From Nonomuraea polychroma (GTDB taxonomy: Bacteria; Actinomycetota; Actinomycetes; Streptosporangiales; Streptosporangiaceae), in NCBI RefSeq assembly GCF_004011505.1, contig NZ_SAUN01000001.1:3534001-3598000 (forward strand): a DNA stretch of 64,000 nucleotides, read 5' to 3'. Shown in pieces: positions 8,109-17,448 of this stretch. The stretch's first letter is position 1. Every line of letters starts with the position of its first letter. The translations under genes and the position numbers were made by a program. Below the pieces are notes generated by a model that saw only the letters and a list, made by a program, of their open reading frames with translations, was not told the origin of the DNA and made no database searches.

Positions 8109-11100
8109 TCAACCGCCCTCGTGAGCACCGTCATGGAAGGGACGCAAGCCCCCAGCCACATCGGCGCGGGAGAAGGCGTAGCGGCCCAGGAAGTTGATGT
8201 GGTCGTACTGAATCGGCGACAGCCGCGCGCACATCTCGTCAGTGACCGGGAACCCCTGCTCGCGCAAGTGCTTGACAGCAGCATCCAGATACAGGCTGTT
8301 CCACCAGATGACCGCGTTCAACGCCAGCCCCAGACTGCCCAGCTGGTCCTCCAGGCCCTCACGGTAGCGCTGACGCAGCTGGCCCCGGTTGCCGAAGGCG
8401 ATCTTCCGCGCCAGCCGGTGGCGGGCCTCCTGCACGTTCAGCTGGGTGCCGATCATCCGACGATAGCCTTCGTCGGCGATGAACTGCAGCAGATGCAGCG
8501 TCTTGAAGATGCGGCCATAGTGGGCGAACGCCTCACCCAGGCCGGTGGTGCGGCCGTCGGCCGACAACATCCGGATCAGGTCGTAGGCGCGTACGGTGCC
8601 CATCGTCAGCGAGCCGGCCACGCGCAGCATATCGCCCCAGTGCGCGCGCATCTTGTCCAGCCGGACGGTGTGGCGGGACATGTGCTCCAGCGCCCCGTAG
8701 ACGGCGCGGGTGTTGGTGCGCCACAGGCGGGTGTCGGCCAGGTCGGCGATGCGCGGGGAGAACTGGTAGCCGCAGATCGCGAACAGGCCCGAGACGATGT
8801 CGGAATAGCTGGCGGTGTCGGTGACCACCGTCTCGGGCTTGGGCCCGCCGTCGAGGTTGTGGATGGCGTCCAAGATGAACAGCGAGTCGCGCAGTGTGCC
8901 GGGCACGACCAGCCCGCCGATGCCCATCACCTGGTCGTTGACCACGTTCAGCCAGGTCGCGCCGCGCTGGCGGCCGAAGTAGACGGGGTTGTGGCCGGTG
9001 TGCAGGTTCTGCACCGGCACCACGAAGCGCAGCCCGTCGGCCGAGGCGATGTGCCCGCCGCCCCAGCAGGCGACGATGTCGAGTTCGGCCTGGGCGGCGA
9101 TAAGGCGGGCGTTGGCCGCCGCGATCGTCTCGCCGCGCAGGTAGCCCTGGTCGACCTGGAGTAGCCGGGCCCTCGTCAGCGCGGGCACGTTCGGTTTCTC
9201 GATCGGGACCAGGCCGACGTTGCATGCCTCGGCCACGATTAGCGCGGCCAGGCTGACCCCGAAGTCCTCCATCGACGCATCAGCGCCGGAGATGTGGGTG
9301 AAGTCGCCCGGCAGGCCGGTGCGGTCGAACACCTCCAGCACCAGCTCGGGAAAGTCCAGCCGGGGCAGCATGCCATCGATCAGCGCGCGCAGCTCCTTCA
9401 TCAAGGGCGGTTCTTCGGCCGCGCCGAGCTTCTCCAATTGCAGCCGGCCGCCGACGAACTGCACCGCGGTGTTGGCGCCCAAGCCGTCCAGCACCCGGGC
9501 GTAGGCGCCCTCCAATGCACTGGCGAGCTCGGCCAGATGCCCGGCCGGTTCGACCTCCAGCTCCAGCGAGGTGAGGACGCGCGGCCGCGCCTGCTGCCAC
9601 GCGTTCCCGTCCAGCAGCCGGGCCCGCGGGTCGCTCCAGCGCTCGGACCCTTCGGCGAACATATCGCGCCGGCGCAGCGCGTGATGCAGGTGCATGACCG
9701 CGCACAGCACAAACGCGGCCTTGTCGATCTTCCCCTCCGGCACATCCGGATTGCGGTAGACCAGCGGCCGCCATGACCCTGTGATCAGCTCCTCGTGCGC
9801 GGCGATATCGCTCGGCGCGTAGCGGCGGCGGCTCTTGGCCATAGCCGCGGCGGTGCGCACCATCGCCAGCACCGCGCGGTCGGCCTCGACCGCGCGGAAG
9901 CGGATCACCTCCAGCAGCAGCTCGATGAAGCCCTGCACGGTGCGGTAGCGCTTGACCAGCTCGGCTCGCCATTCGGCGGCTGCGTCATCGTCAGTCGTAG
10001 GCACGAACGCCGCGACCGTCTCTACCGCCGAGGCCAGCTTCTCGCGCGGCACCACCTCCTCGATCGCCTTCCACACCTCCACCAGCGACACCAGCCGATC
10101 CTCGGTCGCCTCCGGCGCCGACATCAGCACCTCCACCGCCGAGGCCATCGTGCGCGCCGCCTTGCGCAACTTGGGGAACGTGCGCAGTTGCTCGGCCTTG
10201 CCCGCCCGCTCGGCCCGGGCCAGCAGGTTGGAGGTGATGAGCAGATCCAGCACGTCCAGGGCGTCATCGACGGACGAGGTCTCCAGGTGCCGCACGGTGG
10301 CCAGCAGCGTGGCCGCCTGCCGATCGCTTTCCAGATCTCGTAACGTCGGCGCCTTGGAGACCAGCCCGTAGCGGGCCAGCGCCGACAGTTTCACCGCCGG
10401 CGCCGGGTCCAGCCGCACGGCCCCGGCGCCCAATCCGACGATCTCGGCCACCCGATGCAGCTCCGCCACCATCACTCGGCCCGAGGCCCGCGTCGGCGCG
10501 GTACGTAGCCGTCCAGCTCCGACACTCGCCGATCGGCGGGCACCTGCAGCAGATCGGCCAGCCGCGCCCGCAGCTCTGGGCCGGCGCGCTCGGCCAGTGT
10601 GCGATACAACCGGGCGTGCTCGGCCCGGCGCACTTCACTGATCAGCCGGGTCAGGGTGGTGATACCCGCGGGCAGCAGAATGCCTTCGCGCAGCATGTGC
10701 ACCACGGCACGGTCGAACAACGCCCGCGGCCCCTCGATCGTCGACCACGCCCGGGCGGCCAGGTAGTCGCGAACCTCCTGCTCGCGTTTGGAGAACTCCG
10801 ACAGCTCCAGCAGGTCCCGGATCTCCCAGGCGTGCTCGTAGGCGGTCTTCGGCCGGGTCAGGTACTCCGGCGCGCACGCCGGGTTGATGTCGAGTTGCTC
10901 GGCGACGAACTCCAGCACGTCCCTTGGCACGTCCGGGGGGTCTTCGGCCAGGAAGGTGCCGAGCATCCGCACGGTCCCCCACTGCACTGCCCACCCCAGC
11001 TTCGTCGCCGGACGACGCTTGCCCGCCAGCGCCTGCAGCGCCTTGACGTCCAGCCGGAAGAACCGCTCGAGCTCGGCCACCGACACCTCGGGCCGGAACC

Positions 11101-11146
11101 GGCGATAGCGGGCTACTTGCTCATCTGAGAGGAAATCCACAGGCAT
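8109..11146 (-). pseudogene. tnpA: Tn3-family transposase TnpA of the inner transposon, split by one frameshift
   Basis: Two abutting frames make one Tn3 transposase of about 1010 residues. Residues 1-224 run from 11146 (MPVDFLSDEQVARYRRF, the N-terminal DUF4158-type domain), and the remaining 788 run from 10475 to 8109. The junction is near 10480 (RRRGPRA/SGRVMVAELHRV) and the frames overlap by 4 nt. DDE-region blocks are intact: VVTDTASYSD, GYQFSPRIADL, and QRYREGLEDQLGSLG with the Glu. Either one base is missing or translation restarts at the overlapping GTG-ATG. It converges on the resolvase gene with 20 bp between them. Confidence 0.9.
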
Positions 11147-11269
11147 GAGCAGGCACGTTAGGGCGCGCCATCAGGGCAAAAAGCCGTCGTCACCGAATCG
11201 TCGTCAAGATCGACTTTGTAGCGCCAAAATCCGGTCCGATCCTCCCTGAAGGCCGGTTGCGGTGGCGTT

Positions 11270-11639
11270 GGCGCCTACCAGGTTGCCGGGCGGATCCATG
11301 GCAGGCGGCGCTTGGTCTTGACGTCGCGAGTGGTGATCTCGTTCCAGAATTCGTCGTCAGAATCGAGATTGCTGAAGAGCTGATCCCAGAGGTCGGCCTG
11401 CTGAGAGCTGTCGAAGGGGTACGAGGGGTACAGGGTGGGAGCCGCCGCGCCACCCGTGGGCGTGGTGGGTGAAGGGCCGGCGGCGCGCTCCTCGGAGCAA
11501 ACCTCGCCCTGGCGTCGGCGTCGAGTTGCCGTTCAAGAACGCGGATCTGGTGGCGGAGGGCAAGAATCTCGGCGTCCTTGTCCCTATCCCCCAGCGGCAG
11601 CAACCGCAGCGCGGTTTCACGCCAGGAGGAGTCGGGCAA
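11270..11639 (-). pseudogene. IS/integrase N-terminal remnant joined to an unidentified gene 3' end
   Basis: From 11639 the frame reads RLLPLGDRDKDAEILALRHQ followed by IRVLERQL, the N-terminal block of a common actinomycete integrase-type IS transposase, lost after about 11500. In a neighbouring frame the sequence continues as SEERAAGPSPTTPTGG, then YPSYPFDSSQQADLWDQLF, then DEFWNEITTRDVKTKRRL, to TAG near 11280. That looks like an authentic protein C-terminus that I cannot name. I read this as a junction scar beside the inner transposon. Confidence 0.5.
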
Positions 11640-11775
11640 GCCGGATGACCTGCGCGGATGACATTATCGGCAGGAACAGGTTTGGGTGTCCCTACTGTCC
11701 TGGCTCACTGTTTTGCCCTGCGGATCACCTCTTGATGCCATCCAGGTCGTCGCACGCGCCGATTATCCTGCCCGG

Positions 11776-12762
11776 GTGTCTGACGAACGTTTGATTCTGA
11801 GCAGCGCGGCGCCTGACGGCCGGATCGACGACCTCGCGGTGGTCGATGTGGACGGGGCGCCGTTGGTGGTATGCACCGGCGACTACAAGCTGTGGAGCTG
11901 GGCTCCGCTGCAGGACGAGTGGCGGGAGCGGCCGCTGGCGTACGCCTGCGCCGAGGATCCGCTCGCCGCCGAGTATCCGGACGCCGAGAACGATATCGAC
12001 TCGGTTGCCGTGGCCGTTTCCGACGGGCGCGTGGTGCTGGCGGCCGGCGGCGATGAACAGGGAGCGGCCATCTGGGACCTGGACAGCGGCGAACTGCTCC
12101 GCGGGACGACGTACGACGGGCTCTACATCTCGTCCATCGCCACCGTGAAGGGCGAGGGACCGCCCCAGTTCGTAGCAAGCAGCGGGGTCCATTGGGACGG
12201 AGTCCAGGTGTTGGGGCTGTCCGCCGAGGAGCTTCCGGTGGAGTTGGCCGCTGGCCCCATCTGGGGTCTCGCCACCGCACGAATCGACGGCCGCTCGCTG
12301 GTCGTTGGGGGCGGGGAAGAGTATGTGGAGATGTGGAATCTGGCGAACGGCGAGCAGGCCGCGTCGTTCTATGTGAACGACGGGCGGACATACGCCGTCG
12401 CTTTGTCCGAGCTCGACGGCCGTCCGGTCGTCGTGGCAGGCACGGACTCCGGAAAGGTGTACGTGTTCGACCTGTCCGGGGGCGAAGAGGATGATCCGAT
12501 CCACGAACCGTCTACCGGCCATGAGGGCAGGATCAACGCCTTGGACGTCGCCATGGTCGGCGAACGGGCGGTCGTGGTGACCGGCGGCGAGGACGGGACC
12601 ATACGGCTCTGGGACCTCGCCAGCGGTCGACAAATCGGGCCGCCACTGACCGGCCACAATTGGAGCGTCGAAGCTGTGGTGGTCACCACGATGCAAGATC
12701 GCCCGGTCGCCCTGACCGCCGGTCGGGACGGCGTCGCACGCGTCTGGGACCTGACCCTCTGA
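11776..12762 (+). CDS. WD40-repeat protein
   Basis: About 328 residues from GTG 11776 (VSDERLILSSAAPDGRIDDL). Repeats of the WD40 type are visible, ending in GxxxGxxRLWDLASGRQIGPPL and RDGVARVWDL, with several degenerate blades (VVAGTDSGKVYVFDLSGG; AAIWDLDSGELL). This should fold as a beta-propeller with no enzymatic motif. Many actinomycete relatives are fused to kinases or NTPases; this one is free-standing. It lies between the inner transposon and the second copy of the outer left end. The frame is open upstream to 11686, so the start is uncertain and the protein may be the C-terminal part of a larger one. Confidence 0.8.
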   Translation: MSDERLILSSAAPDGRIDDLAVVDVDGAPLVVCTGDYKLWSWAPLQDEWRERPLAYACAEDPLAAEYPDAENDIDSVAVAVSDGRVVLAAGGDEQGAAIWDLDSGELLRGTTYDGLYISSIATVKGEGPPQFVASSGVHWDGVQVLGLSAEELPVELAAGPIWGLATARIDGRSLVVGGGEEYVEMWNLANGEQAASFYVNDGRTYAVALSELDGRPVVVAGTDSGKVYVFDLSGGEEDDPIHEPSTGHEGRINALDVAMVGERAVVVTGGEDGTIRLWDLASGRQIGPPLTGHNWSVEAVVVTTMQDRPVALTAGRDGVARVWDLTL

Positions 12763-12805
12763 GAGGGCGTTTGATTTGAGTAGTTTGCGGCTTATGTTCT
12801 AGTAG

Positions 12806-12972
12806 GGGTGCCGGTAAGAAACGTGTCATGAGCCCCAAACGGCGGCGTCGGCCCTGCTCAACAGCACGTGATTGTTGTCTGGGCGGGTGTCGGCGATCGT
12901 CGTCAGAAGTGCGGGCAGGGGCGTTGATTCTCGGTCCGAGGGCTGTCGCTGTCTTGCCGGTATTGCTGTAGA
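12806..12972 (+). repeat. internal second copy of the outer transposon's left end
   Basis: It matches 3474-3640 at 166 of 167 positions, including the full 38-bp terminal repeat, in the same orientation. Its left flank (CTAGTAG) does not match the target repeat TCTACAAG, so this is not a second independent insertion boundary with its own duplication. Confidence 0.9.
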
Positions 12973-13094
12973 AGCGCTTGGCGTGTTCGTACTGGCCGGT
13001 GGTTTATCAGGTTAGGCCGGGATGGCGGATCTCCAGCTCGCGCATGGCAGTACGCCTGAGGGGCAGCGACCCGTTCGCCAGAGAGAAAAGCTGT

Positions 13095-13208
13095 TCAATG
13101 GGTACGGCGGGGCGGCGCTAGGTGGGTGGTGACGGCCGCCATGGCCTCGGTACCGGGTTTGACGTAGCGCGTGGCGGTGCGCGGGTTCTTGTGCCGGGTC
13201 TTACCCAT
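13095..13208 (-). pseudogene. tyrosine recombinase C-terminal fragment
   Basis: The 37-residue frame MGKTRHKNPRTATRYVKPGT followed by EAMAAVTTHLAPP has the HKNPRTATRYV signature around the nucleophilic Tyr of phage-type integrases. The rest of the gene (Arg-His-Arg regions) is absent upstream. It is a remnant, possibly of an earlier integrative element in this region. Confidence 0.6.
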
Positions 13209-13320
13209 GCTTGTGCCGTCAAGCCTGCGGGGTTCGGTTTTGATGCATCGGTACAGCGGTTGTCGATGAGTACGACCATGGTCGGTGCTGGATGCCGTCG
13301 CGGTGTGCGGACCCGGAAGT

Positions 13321-14274
13321 TCACCAAGCCTGGAGGGCGGCGAAGTCGGCGTGCGCCTGTTCGACGGCTTCGGGGTATGCCTCGCGCTTGGCGTGCTCGG
13401 CGAGCGCCCGGTAGATGCTGGCGACGGAGGGGTTCCGTCCCTTGCGCTTGCCGGTGGGTATGATCAGGTCGGGCTGGATCTGCTCGACGGATTCTCCGAG
13501 CGCTCGGCGCCGCAGCACGGTGTGCAGCATGTCCTCGGTAATGACCGGTGGCCGGCCGCCCTGCTTACCCTTTCGGGCCGCGGCGTCCAGCCCTTCCAGC
13601 GTGGACTCGCGGATGTTCTCCCGCTCGGTCTCTGCCATCGCCGCGAAGAACGCGAACAGCAGCCTGCCGTGCCCGCTGGGGTCGTACATCCCCGCGAGGG
13701 GTCCGGCGAGCATCTCCAGCACCAGGCCGTGGGCGGACAGGTGGTCGGCGAGCGCGGTGAGCTCGGCGGCGTCGCGGCCGAGCCGCTTCATCTCGTAAAC
13801 CGCGAGGATCACCCGGCAGTGCGGGGCGTGGGCCTTGATCTCCCGGGCGGCGGCCAGCGCGGCCTCGAACTGCGGACGGACCCGCACCCGGGTGCTGATC
13901 TTCTCAGCGAAGATCTTGTCTCGGGGGATGTTCTTGGCGGCGAGCGCGTCGAGTTGCGAGTCGAGCTCTTGGCCGAGGGTCGAGCAGCGCGCGTAGCCGA
14001 TCCGGATGTCCGCGGTCGGGGTGTCGGGGTCGATCGGTGCCGGGGGCGGGGTGCCGGGCCGCCAAGGTTGCCCGGGTCCGCGGTCGGCCGGAGTGGGGAC
14101 CCGCAGCAGTTTCGCCAGTCGGGGCACTTTGGTGAAGCGGCCGGTGTGGTAGGCGCTGGCGACCGCGCCGCCGCGCGAGCGGCACGGCGAACCGGGCTCG
14201 GCGCCGCAGCGCGGGCACGGGTGGCGCTCGATGTCGTCCGGATCGGACGCGGGTGCGGGGTGAGGGTTCGTCAT
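13321..14274 (-). CDS. serine recombinase (resolvase) of the outer transposon
   Basis: 317 residues from ATG 14274 (MTNPHPAPASDPDDIERHPC); GTG at 14292 is an alternative. An N-terminal finger-like CPRCGAEPGSPC...H module precedes a resolvase domain with the catalytic Ser in IGYARCSTLGQELDSQLDA. The Arg-rich core MKRLGRDAAEL, YDPSGHGRLLFAFFAAMAE and a C-terminal HTH (GGRPPVITEDML) follow. It is the intact counterpart of the broken recombinase at 7203. It probably resolves cointegrates at the adjacent inverted-repeat region and may repress its own promoter there. Confidence 0.9.
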   Translation of the reverse strand: MTNPHPAPASDPDDIERHPCPRCGAEPGSPCRSRGGAVASAYHTGRFTKVPRLAKLLRVPTPADRGPGQPWRPGTPPPAPIDPDTPTADIRIGYARCSTLGQELDSQLDALAAKNIPRDKIFAEKISTRVRVRPQFEAALAAAREIKAHAPHCRVILAVYEMKRLGRDAAELTALADHLSAHGLVLEMLAGPLAGMYDPSGHGRLLFAFFAAMAETERENIRESTLEGLDAAARKGKQGGRPPVITEDMLHTVLRRRALGESVEQIQPDLIIPTGKRKGRNPSVASIYRALAEHAKREAYPEAVEQAHADFAALQAW

Positions 14275-14285
14275 AGGCCCGAATT

Positions 14286-14349
14286 TTCGCACAATGCAAC
14301 TCTCATAAGGGGGTGTCTCCCGCTTTCGAGTGAGAACGGGTTGTGCGAA
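14286..14349. other. res-like site of the outer transposon
   Basis: TTCGCACAA (14286-14294) faces a perfect TTGTGCGAA (14341-14349), just upstream of the resolvase start. The size and position fit a res subsite; further subsites may extend to about 14420, where no gene is seen. Confidence 0.5.
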
Positions 14350-14433
14350 TCGATCCGGGGGTCCAGAGGGTCTCCTCAGCTATCGAATGATCTTGCTCCA
14401 GTAAAGGACCGTTTGTGAGAGCGCCCTTCGAGA

Positions 14434-15126
14434 TCAGCTTCCGGCCGATTCACGGGGAGCGGAGCATGTGCGTCCGAGGCTGATCATGGCTCGGTACAGG
14501 GCGGTGTTCGTGGGCGGGGCGGGGAGCGGGTCGCGGGCCGGGGCCTGGAAGGACTGGATCATCAGTGCGAGGGTGCGGCGCCAGGCCTCGGGGGCGGCGT
14601 CGGCGGTGGCGGTGATGACGCCCGCGGTGGCCATGAGGAGCAGGACCAGATCTTGCGGGGCGAAGTCGTCACGCAGGTGGCCTGCGGTTTTGGCGCGGGC
14701 GATGAGGCGCACCGCGCCGTCGTAGGCCTCTTCGCGGCGGGCTTCCAGGGCCTTGGCGGTGGGGAAGGTCATGGTCAGCACGTCGGCGAAGCCGCGGTCG
14801 GCGGCCTGCATGGCGCACACCGTGTGGAGGTAGCCGGTGAAGCCGTGCCAGGGGTCGGGGTCGGCCAGGGCGGTGGAGACGGCGTCGACGTAGGCGTCCA
14901 TGCGGTCGGCGAAAACGGCGGCGACCAGGTCTTCCTTGGCGGGGAAGCGGCGGAACAGCGTGGCGATGCCAACGCCCGCTTCGCGGGCGACCGACGCCAT
15001 GGAGGCGCCTAGGCCGTCGCGGGCGAACACGGTGCGGGCGGCGGCCAGGACACGTTCGCGGTTGCGTTCGGCGTCGCTGCGCAGCGGCGGGGTGAGGTCG
15101 TCGGCTTGCTGGTCGCCTGGGTTCAT
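14434..15126 (-). CDS. TetR-family transcriptional regulator
   Basis: 230 residues from ATG 15126 (MNPGDQQADDLTPPLRSDAE). The HTH is clear: RNRERVLAAARTVFARDGLG, ASMASVAREAGVGIATLFRR, FPAKEDLVAAVF. The C-terminal ligand domain is of the TetR_C_33-like/actinomycete type. It is divergent from the oxidoreductase at 15225. Two GGAAAG-type dyads in the 98-bp gap make autorepression and control of the redox operon likely. The ligand is unknown. Confidence 0.92.
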   Translation of the reverse strand: MNPGDQQADDLTPPLRSDAERNRERVLAAARTVFARDGLGASMASVAREAGVGIATLFRRFPAKEDLVAAVFADRMDAYVDAVSTALADPDPWHGFTGYLHTVCAMQAADRGFADVLTMTFPTAKALEARREEAYDGAVRLIARAKTAGHLRDDFAPQDLVLLLMATAGVITATADAAPEAWRRTLALMIQSFQAPARDPLPAPPTNTALYRAMISLGRTCSAPRESAGS

Positions 15127-15145
15127 GGACCCCACTCTACCGAAC

Positions 15146-15202
15146 TGGAAAGGCTTATCCATTTGGCTGCTATGCTGACCGAAGAACCGGAAAGACCTTT
15201 CC
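15146..15202. promoter_or_regulatory. two putative TetR operators
   Basis: TGGAAAGGCTTATCCA (15146-15161, imperfect) and GGAAAGACCTTTCC (15189-15202, perfect dyad) share the same half-site and lie 27 bp apart between the divergent TetR gene and the oxidoreductase gene. Confidence 0.65.
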
Positions 15203-15224
15203 AGATCGACTGGAGGAGTGTGTG

Positions 15225-16160
15225 ATGCGAGCCGTGACGCTGGCGCAGGTGCCAGGGACCCCCGAGGTGACCGAGGTGGAGGCACCCCGCCCGGAGGCGG
15301 GCGAGCTGCTGGTACGGGTGCAGGCGTCGTCGGTGAACGGGTTCGACCTGGGCACCGCGGCCGGATACCTGCAGGGCATGATGGAGCACCGCTTCCCGCT
15401 GATCCCGGGCAAGGACTTCGCCGGCACCGTCGAGGCGGTCGGTGACGGTGTCGAGGGCTTCGCGGTCGGCGACGCCGTGTTCGGCGTGGTGACCAAGCCG
15501 CACCTGGGCACCGGGTCGATGGCGCAGTACGTCGCCGTTCCCGCCGCCATCGGCCTCGCCCGCCGGCCGGAGGGAGTCTCGGTGCGTGACGCGGGTGCGC
15601 TCGGGCTGGCGGGCACCGCCGCCTTCGACGGTCTCGCCCTGGTCGGCCCGTTGGAAGGCAGGACGGTGCTGATCTCGGGTGCCACCGGCGGCGTTGGTGC
15701 GATCGCCGTACAGCTGGCCGCGGCCCGGCGCGCGCGCGTGATCGCCACGGCCAAGCCGGGTCCCGAGACCGACTTAGTCGCCGCGCTGACCGACGCCGAG
15801 GTCACCGTCATCGACTACACCCAGGACGTGAGCGCGCAGGTCCGCGCGGCCGCTCCCGACGGAGTGGACGCGGTGCTGCACCTCGCCGGCGACGTGGCCG
15901 AGCTCACCGCGCTCACCCGCGACGGCGGCGCCGTCGCCTCCGCCCTCACCGTCCCCGAGGCCTCGGAGGACCGCAAGCTGCAGACCGCCATGATCCGGTC
16001 CAACCCGACCGCCGACACCCTGTCCACACTCGCCGGACAGGTCGCCTCCGGCGCACTCAAGGTGTCGGTGAACTCCGAGTTCGACCTGGAGCGGGCCCCC
16101 GAGGCGTTCGCCGCGTTCGGCGGCGGCACCCTCGGCAAGATCGCCATCACCGTCGCCTGA
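15225..16160 (+). CDS. NADP-dependent quinone-oxidoreductase-like MDR enzyme
   Basis: 311 residues; ATG 15225 follows GGAGGAG at 6 nt. Medium-chain dehydrogenase/reductase fold: N-terminal GroES-like domain (VNGFDLGTAAGYLQG, FPLIPGKDFAGTVEAVG) and Rossmann motif ISGATGGVGAIAVQLA. The Cys/His zinc ligands of alcohol dehydrogenases are absent, so this is the zinc-free quinone reductase/zeta-crystallin branch. It is the first gene of a TetR-controlled run with SDR and DoxX. The substrate is unknown; reduction of enones or quinones is typical of the family. Confidence 0.88.
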   Translation: MRAVTLAQVPGTPEVTEVEAPRPEAGELLVRVQASSVNGFDLGTAAGYLQGMMEHRFPLIPGKDFAGTVEAVGDGVEGFAVGDAVFGVVTKPHLGTGSMAQYVAVPAAIGLARRPEGVSVRDAGALGLAGTAAFDGLALVGPLEGRTVLISGATGGVGAIAVQLAAARRARVIATAKPGPETDLVAALTDAEVTVIDYTQDVSAQVRAAAPDGVDAVLHLAGDVAELTALTRDGGAVASALTVPEASEDRKLQTAMIRSNPTADTLSTLAGQVASGALKVSVNSEFDLERAPEAFAAFGGGTLGKIAITVA

Positions 16161-16202
16161 CCAGTCCGTATCCCAGACGCTTCCCCACGAAAGGACTTCA
16201 CC

Positions 16203-16877
16203 ATGCCCAGCATCGCCATCGTCGGAGCCGGCCCCGGAATGGGCCTCGCCATCGCCCGCACCTTCGGCTCGCGCGGCTACGACGTCGCTCTCATCGCCCG
16301 CAACCGCGCCAAGCTCGACGACCTCGTCGGCCGGCTCACCGTCGAGGGCATCACCGCCGCCGCGTTCCCGGCGGACGTGCTCGACCACGACGCGCTGACC
16401 CAGGCCCTCAAGGACGCCGCCAACCGCTTCGGCGGCATCGACGTCCTGGAGCACTCCCCCGCTCCGAGCATCGGCTCCGTGAACCTCACCTCCCCGTCCC
16501 AGACCAGCGCCTCCGATGTACAGGGATGGATCGACTTCCTGCTCTGCAGCGCCATCACCGCCACCCAGGCCGTCCTGCCCGCGATGCGTGAGGCCGGCGC
16601 GGGCACCCTGCTCTTCACCAACGGTGCCGGCTCGGTCGACCCCATCCCGATGCTCGGCAACGTCAACCCCGCCCAGGCGGCGCTGCGCAACTGGGCGCTC
16701 AACCTGCACAAGGAGCTGGCCGGCACCGGTATCCAGGCCGCGCACGTCGCCATCGGCGTGTGGATCGGCGCGGGCGGCCCTCCCGAAATCCCGACCGCCG
16801 AGGCCGAGGAGATCGCCCCTCTCTACTGGGACCTGCACACCCAGCGCGACGAAGCCGAGCGCGTCTTCACCGGCTGA
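16203..16877 (+). CDS. SDR-family oxidoreductase
   Basis: 224 residues. ATG 16203 lies after CGAAAGGACTTCACC. The N-terminus MPSIAIVGAGPGMGLAIART gives a Gly-rich nucleotide site of the GxGxGMG variant. The usual Tyr-x-x-x-Lys is not obvious: the region reads LLFTNGAGSVDPIPMLGNV then NPAQAALRNWALNL, so the catalytic Tyr/Lys pair appears replaced. Related actinomycete proteins of this branch share that feature. It sits 42 bp behind the MDR gene, so probably in the same transcript. The reaction is unknown. Confidence 0.85.
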   Translation: MPSIAIVGAGPGMGLAIARTFGSRGYDVALIARNRAKLDDLVGRLTVEGITAAAFPADVLDHDALTQALKDAANRFGGIDVLEHSPAPSIGSVNLTSPSQTSASDVQGWIDFLLCSAITATQAVLPAMREAGAGTLLFTNGAGSVDPIPMLGNVNPAQAALRNWALNLHKELAGTGIQAAHVAIGVWIGAGGPPEIPTAEAEEIAPLYWDLHTQRDEAERVFTG

Positions 16878-16978
16878 CGTTGCCCAGCTCTCCGCCTTTG
16901 AATCTTGATCCGCTCAATCCTCGTCCGCCGCGGCGATCCCCGCTGCGGCGCGACCGAAGAAGAAGGTTTTCCGCTCCG

Positions 16979-17350
16979 ATGAACGTGTTCCTGTGGATCC
17001 TGCAAGGCGTCCTCGCCGCGCTGTTCGCAGCCGCCGGCGTCACCAAGGCCACCCAGCCCCGCGAAAAGCTCATATCCCAGCTGCCGTGGGTCAGTGACGT
17101 CTCCACACCCGTGGTGCGTCTGATCGGCGTCGCCGAACTCGCCGGCGCCCTTGGGCTGATCCTGCCGGGTGCTTTCGACATCGCCACCGTGCTCACCCCG
17201 CTGGCCGCCACCGGCCTGGCTGTGATCATGGTCCTGGCCATGGGCCTCCACGCCCGCCGCAAGGAGCCGCAGGCAATCGGGTTCAACGCGATCCTGCTCA
17301 TCGTCGCCGCGGTCATCATGTGGGGCCGGTACGGGCCCTACGCCTTCTGA
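16979..17350 (+). CDS. DoxX-family membrane protein
   Basis: 123 residues from ATG 16979, with four predicted membrane helices (starting MNVFLWILQGVLAALFAAAG). It has the DoxX-like signature VTKATQPREKLISQLPWV and AELAGALGLILPG. DoxX-like proteins are small inner-membrane proteins linked in some systems to oxidative-stress complexes. Placement in the TetR redox run fits that, but the role here is inferred. The ribosome site GAAGAAGAAGG is somewhat distant (12 nt). Confidence 0.85.
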   Translation: MNVFLWILQGVLAALFAAAGVTKATQPREKLISQLPWVSDVSTPVVRLIGVAELAGALGLILPGAFDIATVLTPLAATGLAVIMVLAMGLHARRKEPQAIGFNAILLIVAAVIMWGRYGPYAF

Positions 17351-17448
17351 CCACCCGGCCCCCGACCCTCGCGCCACGCCATGTACCGAGCCCTGACCCG
17401 CCTGCACCCGGCAGACGAGCGGGATCCTGACGAAAAGGAGGCATAGCC

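Larger units (their letters stand above)
3650..11245. mobile_element. nested Tn3-family transposon, 7.6 kb
   Basis: Inverted repeats of 74 bp at 3650-3723 and 11172-11245 (start GGAGGATCGGACCGG) match at 71 of 74 positions by eye. Between them lie a LysR regulator, an MFS transporter, an isochorismatase-like protein, a serine recombinase with an upstream res-like region, and a Tn3-type transposase. This is a full transposon layout. The flanks (TCCGA left, CTGAA right) are not a target duplication, so one side has probably been rearranged since insertion. Confidence 0.85.
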
